Assembly (NCBI GenBank): GCA_021781285.1
Contig: JAJXXD010000046.1
Span: forward strand, 1 to 5,413
Reading direction: 5' to 3'
Origin: a bacterium
GTDB lineage: Bacteria; SZUA-79; Acidulodesulfobacterales; Acidulodesulfobacteraceae
DNA length: 5,413 nucleotides
Below are positions 1 to 4,352 of this stretch, piece by piece (position 1 is the stretch's first letter; the number at the start of each line of letters is the position of its first letter). A model generated the notes under the pieces. That model made no database searches. It was not told the DNA's origin and saw only the letters and a program-made list of their open reading frames with translations. The position numbers and the translations under genes are program-made.

Positions 1-168
1 AAAGCCCTGGATGCAGCTCATGTTGAAAAAAATTATGAGCCGTTTTTAGAAATGACCGATGGTTGGGTAAAAAAAGGTTTTGACCGATATTTTTTTGCGT
101 TAGGAATTCAAAAGAATCGAGAAAAACAAATCAATAAAAACGGCCCGGATATAGATATCGACTTTTAA
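1..168 (+). CDS. Fic/DOC-family protein, C-terminal end (partial)
   Basis: The frame is open from the first base and ends at TAA 166-168, giving 55 residues of a protein that starts outside the window. The segment ALDAAHVEKNYEPFLEM followed by a helix ending in LDRY-like residues (GFDRYFFALGI) resembles the helical C-terminus after the catalytic loop in many Fic (AMP-transferase) proteins. The catalytic HxFx(D/E)GN motif would lie upstream and cannot be seen, so activity cannot be judged. The protein ends in an acidic DIDIDF tail, unlike the basic shared tail of the other Fic protein in this window. It lies 47 bases upstream of the lipoprotein gene on the same strand. The family call rests on a short match and is moderate. 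Confidence 0.5.
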   Translation, partial: KALDAAHVEKNYEPFLEMTDGWVKKGFDRYFFALGIQKNREKQINKNGPDIDIDF

Positions 169-204
169 GTGAAATTATCAAAAGTTTTGTAAAAAACTAA
201 TTAA

Positions 205-210
205 CGGGAG
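205..210 (+). promoter_or_regulatory. Ribosome binding site of the lipoprotein gene
   Basis: GGGAGG lies four to five bases before the ATG at 216. It is a strong Shine-Dalgarno match and fixes the start, which also gives a complete lipoprotein signal peptide. Confidence 0.8.
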
Positions 211-215
211 GTTTT

Positions 216-647
216 ATGAAAAAAATTAAATTAGTTATTTTAGGATTAACGGTCTTTAGCTTAAGTTTAAGTCTTTACGGCTGCGCGAGCATAGGCGATG
301 AGATGGGAAGCGTATTTTCTCCAGTGGCCGTTACTTTGACGTCGCCTGCAAACGGCGCCGCAAACGTTCCTATAGACGTCGTCGTTAAAGCTTCTTTTAA
401 CGAAGCCTCTAACGCCCTGTCGTTTAACCGCAGCACGTTTTTATTAATCGGTCCTCGAGGAGAGAAAGTTAAAGGGACCGTTTATTACAACCCAAATTCC
501 TTAACTAACTACATAGTTACTTTTACGCCGGCTGAACCCTTAATGCCGAATACCGAATACACGGCCGAACTCACTACCGGAATTATGGGAAACCTAAAGC
601 AGCATCTTGCCAAACCTTATATCTGGAGATTTACTACGGGCGGGTAA
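216..647 (+). CDS. Lipoprotein with SbsA-type Ig-like (Big_5) domain
   Basis: A 143-aa exported protein. Residues 1-22 form a signal peptide: KKIK at the N-terminus, a hydrophobic core, then a lipobox LYGC with Cys23 as the probable lipidation site. Ala at +2 suggests outer-membrane sorting by the Enterobacteria rule, which may not hold here. Residues 39-141 fit a single bacterial Ig-like domain of the Big_5/SbsA type: TLTSPANGAANVPIDV at the start, then TFTPAEPLMPNTEYTAEL and the closing WRFTTG. These domains usually serve as surface or periplasmic binding or spacer modules. No enzymatic domain is present, so the role is unknown. The gene is complete, has a strong ribosome site, and is followed by an intrinsic terminator. 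Its base composition is more balanced than that of the island genes, so it is probably resident. Confidence 0.85.
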   Translation: MKKIKLVILGLTVFSLSLSLYGCASIGDEMGSVFSPVAVTLTSPANGAANVPIDVVVKASFNEASNALSFNRSTFLLIGPRGEKVKGTVYYNPNSLTNYIVTFTPAEPLMPNTEYTAELTTGIMGNLKQHLAKPYIWRFTTGG

Positions 648-673
648 ACTTAGAACCAAAAACCAAAAACATT

Positions 674-704
674 AAAGCCCGCTGATGAAAAGCGGGCTTT
701 TTTT
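674..704 (+). terminator. Rho-independent terminator after the lipoprotein gene
   Basis: A perfect 10-bp stem, AAAGCCCGCT (674-683) with AGCGGGCTTT (691-700), encloses a 7-base loop and runs into a seven-T tract (698-704). It lies 27 bases after the lipoprotein stop and about 40 bases from the end of the convergent Fic operon. The minus strand has only a short T tract, so it works best for the plus strand. Confidence 0.92.
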
Positions 705-741
705 CTCCGGATAAACCCGGGAACCTAAAACCGAAGACCTT

Positions 742-822
742 CTATCTATTCCAGCCTCTACCTTTTTCAAGTTCCAGCCTATGCTTTAAATCTTCGGAAA
801 AAGCGTCTGGTTTAGGGGTTTG
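742..822 (-). other. Shared C-terminal tail, copy 1 (on the Fic protein)
   Basis: Residues 251-276 of the Fic protein read QTPKPDAFSEDLKHR followed by a basic, Gly-rich end (EKGRGWNR). The same pattern, QTPKPD-x-F-x-x-D-L-x-x-R plus a basic end, closes the unrelated nucleotidyltransferase at 3280-3948 and survives as a broken copy at 4160-4250. Across QTPKPD the two intact copies differ at three bases, all synonymous. The tail lies beyond the Fic fold. Confidence 0.75.
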
Positions 823-1572
823 CCCCGGTTCATTTTTAAGGTTAGCCAAACGTTCGTAATAAGGTAAAAGGTAAGACAATAAAACGTTGTAATTGCCGGA
901 ATTATAAAACTTTATCATAGTTTTATTAAATTCAAGGCCGTCTTTTGCTTTAATATTTAAAGTCTGATAGCCGTTTTCTAATAAAATACCGTTTGCCGTA
1001 AGCCTGCTCGTCCTTTTATTTCCGTCCCAAAAAAATTGATGTCTGCTTCCGAATCCGAAAAATACGAAAGAACGGATAACCGGATTTTCAATCTTTGAAA
1101 TTTTTTTAACGCCTTGAATAAACAGCTCGTCTAACCTGTCCGCATTAGGCGGAATATAATCGGTTCCGCCGATAGTCACCTGTCCCGTCCTGAATTCCCC
1201 CGGTTTGAGCGATTCGCCTTGCGATATTATATTATTAAGTTTGCAGAATGTCTCTTTGTTTATTTTAAATTCTTTATTTTGAAGCATAGATAATAAAAGC
1301 GATACGCTTTTATTCTGGTTTAAAACCTGTTGCTCGTCTTCTATTTTGTGGCCGCCGACGGTAACTCCATCTAAAAGAGTCTGCACTTCAGGGAAAGTCA
1401 TCGGATTGCCTTCTAATGAGCATATGTTGTAAATATAATCGATTTTATCTTTTTTAAAAAGAAAAATAGCAAGTTCCTTATCCGGTTTTACGGCGAGACG
1501 GTAAGACGAATCAACGGCGTCTATTTCTTTTAAAGAGATATTTAATTCTATATCTAAATTTTCAGTGTTCAT
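742..1572 (-). CDS. Fic-domain protein with unusual active-site spacing
   Basis: A 276-aa Fic-family protein. These usually transfer AMP or another nucleotide moiety from NTPs to target-protein hydroxyls. Residues 51-61 (CSLEGNPMTFP) match the inhibitory-helix EGN of class II Fic proteins, although the Ser/Thr normally four residues before the Glu is Ile here. Residues 126-150 (FRTGQVTIGG ... PPNADRLDEL) are the usual Fic core strand and flap. The active loop at 178-187 is HQFFWDGNKR: D183, G184, N185 and R187 are standard, but if the loop is aligned on DGNKR the catalytic His position holds Q179, with H178 one residue early. Residues 251-276 form a basic tail starting QTPKPDAF and shared with the nucleotidyltransferase at 3280-3948. 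GGAG at 1579-1582 lies six bases before the ATG. The gene follows the 161-aa gene by 16 bases and is probably co-transcribed as a toxin- or effector-type partner. The family is clear; the activity is uncertain. Confidence 0.88.
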   Translation of the reverse strand: MNTENLDIELNISLKEIDAVDSSYRLAVKPDKELAIFLFKKDKIDYIYNICSLEGNPMTFPEVQTLLDGVTVGGHKIEDEQQVLNQNKSVSLLLSMLQNKEFKINKETFCKLNNIISQGESLKPGEFRTGQVTIGGTDYIPPNADRLDELFIQGVKKISKIENPVIRSFVFFGFGSRHQFFWDGNKRTSRLTANGILLENGYQTLNIKAKDGLEFNKTMIKFYNSGNYNVLLSYLLPYYERLANLKNEPGQTPKPDAFSEDLKHRLELEKGRGWNR

Positions 1573-1588
1573 TATAAACTCCGCTTTT

Positions 1589-2074
1589 TTATATTATATC
1601 ATACCCGATTTTTAATTCTTTTATTTTTACCAACTCGTCTTTGTTTACCTCTTTTTTCCAGCCCTTTTTATCTTTATCCCAGAAAAAACCGAGCTTTTTA
1701 ATCTCGTCTTTAACGGCGTAAGTCTTGACGGCGCCGTTGTCGTTCAGGATGATAAGCACTAATTTGTCATCCTTGGCAACCGCACCGGTCCGGGTATCAA
1801 AACCCGTATTATCGGGTCCGCGGCCTAAATCTAATTCGTCTAAAAAATTCTTATAAGTCTTATAACTTATTTTAATGCCTATGCCGTTTAAAGTCTTCAG
1901 CTGGGAATTAATGCTCATTTTTTTATCGAGCATTAATTTTATTTCATTAATAAAAGGCATTAGGAGAATGTCTTTTTTCTTTTCCAGCGAAGATTGTTTT
2001 TCGATAGCCTCTATTAATTTTTTTCTTTTTTCCTCAATGCTTAATTCACTGTTTATTTCGTTTGTTTTTTTCAT
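1589..2074 (-). CDS. Small putative DNA-binding protein upstream of fic
   Basis: A 161-aa soluble protein with no signal peptide. Residues 1-35 are a highly charged helix rich in Lys and Glu, probably a coiled coil. Residues 38-81 (PFINEIKLMLDKKMSINSQL, then GIGIKISYKTYKNFLDEL) look like the helix-turn-helix of small plasmid and mobile-element regulators, with a last helix reading 'isyktyknfl'. Residues 121-143 (VKDEIKKLGFFWDKDKKGWK) match a short C-terminal motif of the type 'GF.WD..KK.W' found in various mobile-element proteins. It is the first gene of a two-gene operon, 16 bases before fic, with its own consensus promoter whose -10 box lies in a palindrome. I infer a regulator or antitoxin for the Fic protein, but this is not the classic small Fic antitoxin (PhdYeFM or antA type). 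The upstream Shine-Dalgarno is weak (GGTG). I do not recognise a named family. Confidence 0.7.
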   Translation of the reverse strand: MKKTNEINSELSIEEKRKKLIEAIEKQSSLEKKKDILLMPFINEIKLMLDKKMSINSQLKTLNGIGIKISYKTYKNFLDELDLGRGPDNTGFDTRTGAVAKDDKLVLIILNDNGAVKTYAVKDEIKKLGFFWDKDKKGWKKEVNKDELVKIKELKIGYDII

Positions 2075-2122
2075 AGCGTTACACCATTTTTTAAATTAAC
2101 TTTATAATTTATATTATATATA

Positions 2123-2136
2123 ATGATATATATCAT
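2123..2136. promoter_or_regulatory. Perfect 14-bp palindrome over the fic-operon -10 box (operator candidate)
   Basis: ATGATATATATCAT is identical to its reverse complement and fully covers the -10 hexamer TATATA (2127-2132) of the minus-strand promoter. This is a natural place for an autorepressor of the 161-aa/fic operon. Low sequence complexity means chance cannot be excluded. Confidence 0.45.
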
Positions 2137-2155
2137 ACTGTTTGTAATTTGTCAA
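2127..2155 (-). promoter_or_regulatory. Sigma-70-type promoter of the 161-aa/fic operon
   Basis: On the minus strand there is a perfect -35 box TTGACA (2150-2155), a 17-bp spacer, and the -10 box TATATA (2127-2132). The expected start site lies about 45 bases before the ATG at 2074. Spacing and the exact -35 make this the clearest promoter in the window. Confidence 0.75.
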
Positions 2156-2360
2156 GAATTTAATATAATATAAATATGGAATAAAAATAATTTTCCGTTT
2201 GGAATACATTAGGAATTTAAATATTAATTCATTTAGAATGCAATTTATATCCAAATATGGAAATTACGTTTATACACCCATTAGAATACTTATAAAACCT
2301 GTATTATAACCGTTTATACCCCTAAAAATCCGTTTACTTTCTTTTTAATACCCTATTCCT

Positions 2361-2458
2361 GCCCCCGCCGTCATTTAGTCATTACGGGGGTTTGCAATGG
2401 AACATTGCCCAGAAACGGAGTTTCCTTATCTTGCATTACTCTTTCGAGTAATGTTTTT
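2361..2458 (+). ncRNA. Tandem-hairpin segment ending in a terminator; possible small RNA
   Basis: Four consecutive stems can be drawn. Stem 1 pairs CCCCCG (about 2361-2366) with CGGGGG (about 2385-2390). Stem 2 pairs GCAATG (2394-2399) with CATTGC (2403-2408) around GAA. Stem 3 pairs GAAAC with GTTTC around a GGA loop (about 2412-2424). Stem 4 pairs CATTACTC (2434-2441) with GAGTAATG (2446-2453), loop TTTC, followed by five Ts. Stems 2 and 3 present ATGGA and ACGGA, which fit the ANGGA motif of CsrA/RsmA targets. No good promoter is visible upstream, so transcription is unproven. It could also be a leader, an attachment-site structure or a decayed element end. Confidence 0.3.
2434..2458 (+). 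terminator. Intrinsic-terminator-like hairpin
   Basis: An 8-bp perfect stem, CATTACTC / GAGTAATG, with a TTTC loop is followed directly by TTTTT at 2454-2458. The stem is AT-rich, so it may be weak. It would end any plus-strand transcript from the intergenic region before the VirB4 remnant. Confidence 0.5.
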
Positions 2459-2502
2459 AATGTAACAGAATATAAAAGTGAAGAACAAAAATATATTTTT
2501 AA

Positions 2503-2667
2503 GAAAAAACAAAGAAAAAATATTTTTACAGAACCATCAGATTTAAAAACTCTAACTTCAAAGCCAATACGGAAGACATGAAGAGCCGCTATATTAATAC
2601 TTTCGGCTTATCGGAAAACGAATACAATATGGTTATTAACGGCACGCAAAAAAAGAATATCTTATAA
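2503..2667 (+). pseudogene. VirB4-type T4SS ATPase remnant, upstream frame
   Basis: This frame is open from 2503 to TAA 2665-2667. From about 2548 it encodes NFKANTEDMKSRYINTFGLS then ENEYNMVINGTQKK. This resembles the region near the C-terminus of VirB4/TrbE-family ATPases, just before the 'fLikqg' strand. The continuation (EYLIKQETVTRMAQLNLDEN) is in the -1 frame from 2649 onward and joins the 61-aa ORF at 2688. The seven-A run at 2648-2654 is the natural break point: one extra A would restore a single reading frame. No Walker A or B segments are in the window, so roughly the first 700 residues of a normal VirB4 are missing and the gene is dead as an ATPase. The assignment rests on pattern, not on a search. 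Confidence 0.5.
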
Positions 2668-2687
2668 AGCAGGAAACGGTTACCAGA

Positions 2688-2873
2688 ATGGCACAGCTTA
2701 ATTTAGACGAAAATATAACCGCGCTTATAGAATCCGACGAATACGCAAGACGGCTCGCAAAGGCGTTGGAGCTTTCCGGCGGACCCGACTGGTTTTTGGA
2801 TTATGTAGAACACTACAAAAAAAGGACGCCTTTAAAGGATATCGAAGATTTAAGCGGTTATTTTATAAATTAA
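2688..2873 (+). CDS. 61-aa ORF: C-terminal fragment of a VirB4-like protein
   Basis: MAQLNLDENITALIESDEYA, then RRLAKALELSGGPDWFLDYV, ending DIEDLSGYFIN. The frame is open upstream to about 2643 and there reads KKEYLIKQETVTR, so this is more likely the 3' end of a longer broken gene than an independent small protein. The pattern 'LIKQ ... L.L ... I.ALIES.EYA..L ... DWFLDYV' fits the very C-terminus of VirB4/TrbE-family conjugation ATPases, which drive pilus assembly at the inner membrane. No ribosome site precedes the ATG convincingly. The last ten codons and the stop lie in a 50-bp repeat found again at 5076-5125. Expression, if any, would be accidental. Confidence 0.5.
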   Translation: MAQLNLDENITALIESDEYARRLAKALELSGGPDWFLDYVEHYKKRTPLKDIEDLSGYFIN

Positions 2874-2887
2874 AAATATGCTATAAT
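2838..2887 (+). repeat. 50-bp inverted repeat, copy 1
   Basis: This copy starts GATATCGAAGATTTAAGCGG and ends TATGCTATAAT. It matches the reverse complement of 5076-5125 at 49 of 50 bases; the one difference is T versus G at the last codon (Asn versus Lys). It contains the codons for DIEDLSGYFI, a stop, and an extended -10 promoter. Similarity ends sharply at both sides. Confidence 0.95.
2879..2887 (+). promoter_or_regulatory. Extended -10 promoter of the 132-aa/NTase pair
   Basis: TGCTATAAT is a perfect extended -10 (TGnTATAAT). The -35 position (2859-2864, TATTTT) is poor, as is usual for extended -10 promoters. The expected transcription start (about 2894-2895) is only two or three bases before the ATG at 2897, and there is no Shine-Dalgarno, so the mRNA would be essentially leaderless. 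Confidence 0.6.
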
Positions 2888-2896
2888 ATAATCATT

Positions 2897-3295
2897 ATGG
2901 AAAATAACGAGAAAGATAAAAATATAGAAATAGCAAAAATATATCTTGTAAGATTGTCGAGTCTTGTTAATATTCATATTTTAGAAACCAAGGAGAGATT
3001 CCTGCCTTATTATGTAGTCCTGTATTATTATTTATTTAACGAAATTCCTCCAGAGGCTCGGGATACGAAATATAATGATTTAAAATTATGCCGCGCTATA
3101 GTTTGCAATACCATTGATAATGCGTGGGAATGGGATAATAAAATCGATGGAGAATTATTTAATTTATTTTATAGAATAATCCAGGAAATGGGTTTTATCA
3201 ATTATACCGAATTTATGGGTAAAACACCTATTCCGTTTCAAGAATACAGTAAATTTAGATATAACATGAGGGATAAAGTATGGAAATCATGTTAG
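2897..3295 (+). CDS. Unknown 132-aa helical protein paired with an NTase
   Basis: I do not recognise a family. The protein is soluble, with no signal peptide or membrane segment, and appears mostly helical. It is rich in aromatic residues (PYYVVLYYYLFNEIPPEA at about 37-54; AWEWDNKIDGELFNLFYRII at about 76-95) and ends in a basic stretch (RYNMRDKVWKSC). Its last 16 bases overlap the start of the nucleotidyltransferase gene, so the two are translationally linked. In AbiE and related systems the NTase toxin is encoded next to a regulator or antitoxin, and by position this protein could fill that role. It lacks an obvious helix-turn-helix and is not a recognisable AbiEi. The start at 2897 follows the promoter so closely that translation is probably leaderless. 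The gene is strongly AT-rich, which points to transfer. Confidence 0.75.
   Translation: MENNEKDKNIEIAKIYLVRLSSLVNIHILETKERFLPYYVVLYYYLFNEIPPEARDTKYNDLKLCRAIVCNTIDNAWEWDNKIDGELFNLFYRIIQEMGFINYTEFMGKTPIPFQEYSKFRYNMRDKVWKSC
3268..3272 (+). promoter_or_regulatory. Ribosome binding site deciding the NTase start
   Basis: GAGGG lies seven bases before the ATG at 3280 and 16 before the in-frame ATG at 3289. This favours 3280 as the start and confirms the 16-base overlap with the previous gene. Confidence 0.7.
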
Positions 3296-3948
3296 ATAAA
3301 ATAACTAAAGGTAATATAGAAGAACTTTTAGATAATGCTACAAAAAAAATAATAGATTCGAAACTCGAGGAAGATATTTACCTTGTCCTTATAGGATTTT
3401 CTTCGATAATAGTAAGAAACGATTTAAAGCCGGATAAATTAAGGGAAGCTACATATGATATTGATATAATGGTTGCCCCTCGATTCGCTGGAATAGACAA
3501 TCTTTTATACGAGTATGGTTTTTCGGTTGTAAATAAAACCGTCCCTATCTTGAGCCCCGACTACGTGGATAGACTTGAGAAAATAAAAGAGGCGGGGGTA
3601 GTTCATATTTTTTCTCTCGGGACATATGATATAGCTACGAGTAAAATAGGAAGGGGAAATCAAAAAGATTTAGACGATATTTTTTCTTCCGGTATAGTTC
3701 AAAACCTTGATATAGATAAATTAGAAACACTTTACAAAAATGCAATGGCCAATAGATTGGTCTTGGGACTTGATTCTCTTTATGAACAAAATTGGGATAA
3801 TTTTATAAAAATGTATAAAAACTTTCAAAATATTGAAACTCGTGAGCAAAAAACCGCCATTACACCTGAATCCCAAACCCCCAAGCCGGACGACTTTACC
3901 CGGGACCTCGAGAACCGGCAAACGCATAAGCGGAAGTTCGGCCGGTAA
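3280..3948 (+). CDS. AbiEii/DUF6036-like nucleotidyltransferase with added tail
   Basis: A 222-aa protein of the minimal nucleotidyltransferase type. Residues 34-43 (YLVLIGFSSI) stand for the usual 'vliGG.a' glycine strand, with GFSS replacing the common GGSA. TYDIDIMV at 58-65 holds the paired catalytic aspartates D60 and D62. HIFSLGTYDIATSKIGRG and KDLDDI at 129-134 match the second half of DUF6036/AbiEii-type proteins, where a KD..D element follows. Such proteins are NTP-transferring toxins or antitoxin-type modifiers, for example acting on tRNA in AbiE and MenA. Residues 199-222 (QTPKPDDFTRDLENR plus a basic end) are the tail shared with the Fic protein. The DNA of the tail is 60% GC (45 of 75 bases), against 22% in the first 60 bases sampled from the body (3301-3360). 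The start follows a good ribosome site inside the previous gene. The fold is likely; the substrate is unknown. Confidence 0.78.
   Translation: MEIMLDKITKGNIEELLDNATKKIIDSKLEEDIYLVLIGFSSIIVRNDLKPDKLREATYDIDIMVAPRFAGIDNLLYEYGFSVVNKTVPILSPDYVDRLEKIKEAGVVHIFSLGTYDIATSKIGRGNQKDLDDIFSSGIVQNLDIDKLETLYKNAMANRLVLGLDSLYEQNWDNFIKMYKNFQNIETREQKTAITPESQTPKPDDFTRDLENRQTHKRKFGR
3874..3948 (+). other. Shared C-terminal tail, copy 2 (GC-rich, on the NTase)
   Basis: Codons 199-222 plus the stop encode QTPKPDDFTRDLENRQ and a basic end (KRKFGR). Counted directly, 45 of 75 bases are G or C, in sharp contrast to the AT-rich upstream codons. That suggests the tail was joined to this gene from another source. Confidence 0.75.
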
Positions 3949-4007
3949 AATAAGTAAAAACACAAAAACGGATACATAAAAAATTACACGCCGCTAAAAC
4001 AGAGTAA

Positions 4008-4028
4008 ATAAGCTATTTTATAGCTTAT
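4008..4028. repeat. 9-bp perfect hairpin next to the tRNA fragment
   Basis: ATAAGCTAT and ATAGCTTAT pair perfectly around a TTT loop, eight bases before the start of tRNA-like sequence. It lies where the 5' half of the tRNA would be if the gene were complete. It might be a binding site near the integration junction; no T tract follows, so it is not a terminator. Confidence 0.5.
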
Positions 4029-4035
4029 AAATCTT

Positions 4036-4082
4036 GCTTCCCAAGCTTGGTGTCGCGGGTTCGAGCCCCGTTTCCCGCTCCA
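4036..4082 (+). other. 3' half of tRNA-Gly(CCC): integration scar (att site)
   Basis: The sequence from the anticodon loop to the end is intact. Loop TTCCCAA has anticodon CCC at 4040-4042. The variable segment is GTGTC. The T stem GCGGG/CCCGT encloses loop TTCGAGC. The acceptor 3' strand is TTCCCGC, then T and CCA (4080-4082). The matching acceptor 5' strand GCGGGAA and a D arm are absent upstream, and the anticodon stem pairs only next to the loop. A 3' tRNA fragment is what site-specific integration into a tRNA 3' end leaves at the far end of an element. In that orientation the element lies to the left of this site, with the intact tRNA at its other end outside the window. It would not make a functional tRNA. 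Confidence 0.72.
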
Positions 4083-4128
4083 TTATTTACAAGGGTTTCA
4101 TAATTCCGAGATTTTCTTGTTTTCGTCC

Positions 4129-4149
4129 ACTATGAACAAACTATGAACA
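4129..4149. repeat. Two direct repeats ACTATGAACA, 11-bp period
   Basis: ACTATGAACA occurs at 4129-4138 and 4140-4149. The 11-bp step is one helical turn, so both would face the same side of the DNA. They lie 47 bases beyond the tRNA fragment, so arm-type integrase or excisionase sites are a reasonable guess. Confidence 0.55.
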
Positions 4150-4159
4150 CTTTTTTTAT

Positions 4160-4250
4160 TTAGGCCGTGTGGTAAGGCTGTTCTTGCCGATTCTGCAAAT
4201 CACGGGCGAAGGCGTCGAGTTTAGGGAGTATTTGGTTCCGGTGCCGGTTT
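4160..4250 (-). pseudogene. Shared C-terminal tail, copy 3 (broken, after HEPN)
   Basis: On the minus strand the frame that continues from the HEPN gene reads KPAPEPNTP (4250-4224) and stops at TAA 4223-4221. Skipping one C in the CCC run puts the next codons in frame as KLDAFARDLQNRQEQPYHTA with a stop at 4162-4160. This fits the tail of the Fic and NTase proteins (TPK-x-D-x-F-x-x-D-L-x-x-R), although the basic end is lost. It is a decayed copy: no ATG or ribosome site would make it by itself. Confidence 0.6.
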
Positions 4251-4268
4251 AATGACGGCGGAATTCTC

Positions 4269-4352
4269 TTAGGAGAGGTTTGCTCGGATATTTATTTTTT
4301 CGTTGATAAACGCCTTTACCTGCTCGGCAATGGAAATAGCTTCTTTTGCATC
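4269..4352 (-). pseudogene. Detached C-terminal helix of the HEPN gene
   Basis: Directly after the amber codon (4355-4353) and in the same frame come 27 codons, DAKEAISIAEQVKAFINEKI then NIRANLS, and a TAA at 4271-4269. This is the usual last helix of HEPN proteins ('..eDA.eAi..Ae.v..fi...'). The HEPN gene was therefore complete until a single-base change created TAG, or the codon is read through. Confidence 0.75.

Larger units (their letters stand above)
2156..2545. other. AT-rich stretch of about 390 bases without a clear gene
   Basis: No ORF with coding character is visible; a 22-codon ORF at 2397-2465 runs through hairpins and has no ribosome site. The left part is very AT-rich and holds repeated short words: CGTTTATAC followed by CCC-type runs at 2267-2279 and 2311-2322, a partial copy at 2331-2336, and (A/T)TTAG(A/G)AT near 2209, 2231 and 2280. 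The right part (2361-2458) holds a series of hairpins described separately. It separates the divergent fic operon from the VirB4 remnant. Confidence 0.6.

Noticed and set aside
1875..2099. 74-aa plus-strand ORF
   Set aside because: Antisense shadow of the 161-aa gene; its Phe/Ser-rich product mirrors the Lys-rich codons of the real gene.
2251..2260. CCAAATATGG, a perfect CArG-box match
   Set aside because: This is a eukaryotic MADS-factor site; in AT-rich bacterial DNA it is chance.
2397..2465. 22-codon ORF with ATG in the hairpin block
   Set aside because: No ribosome site, lies inside two stable hairpins, and the peptide has no recognisable pattern.
2160..2700. CRISPR array
   Set aside because: The short repeats are irregular in spacing and length, with no repeat-spacer pattern.
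3721..3963. 80-aa minus-strand ORF
   Set aside because: Antisense to the NTase 3' end; no ribosome site and no family pattern.
4007..4082. Complete tRNA-Gly gene
   Set aside because: The 5' acceptor strand, D arm and most of the anticodon stem are missing; only the 3' half is tRNA-like.
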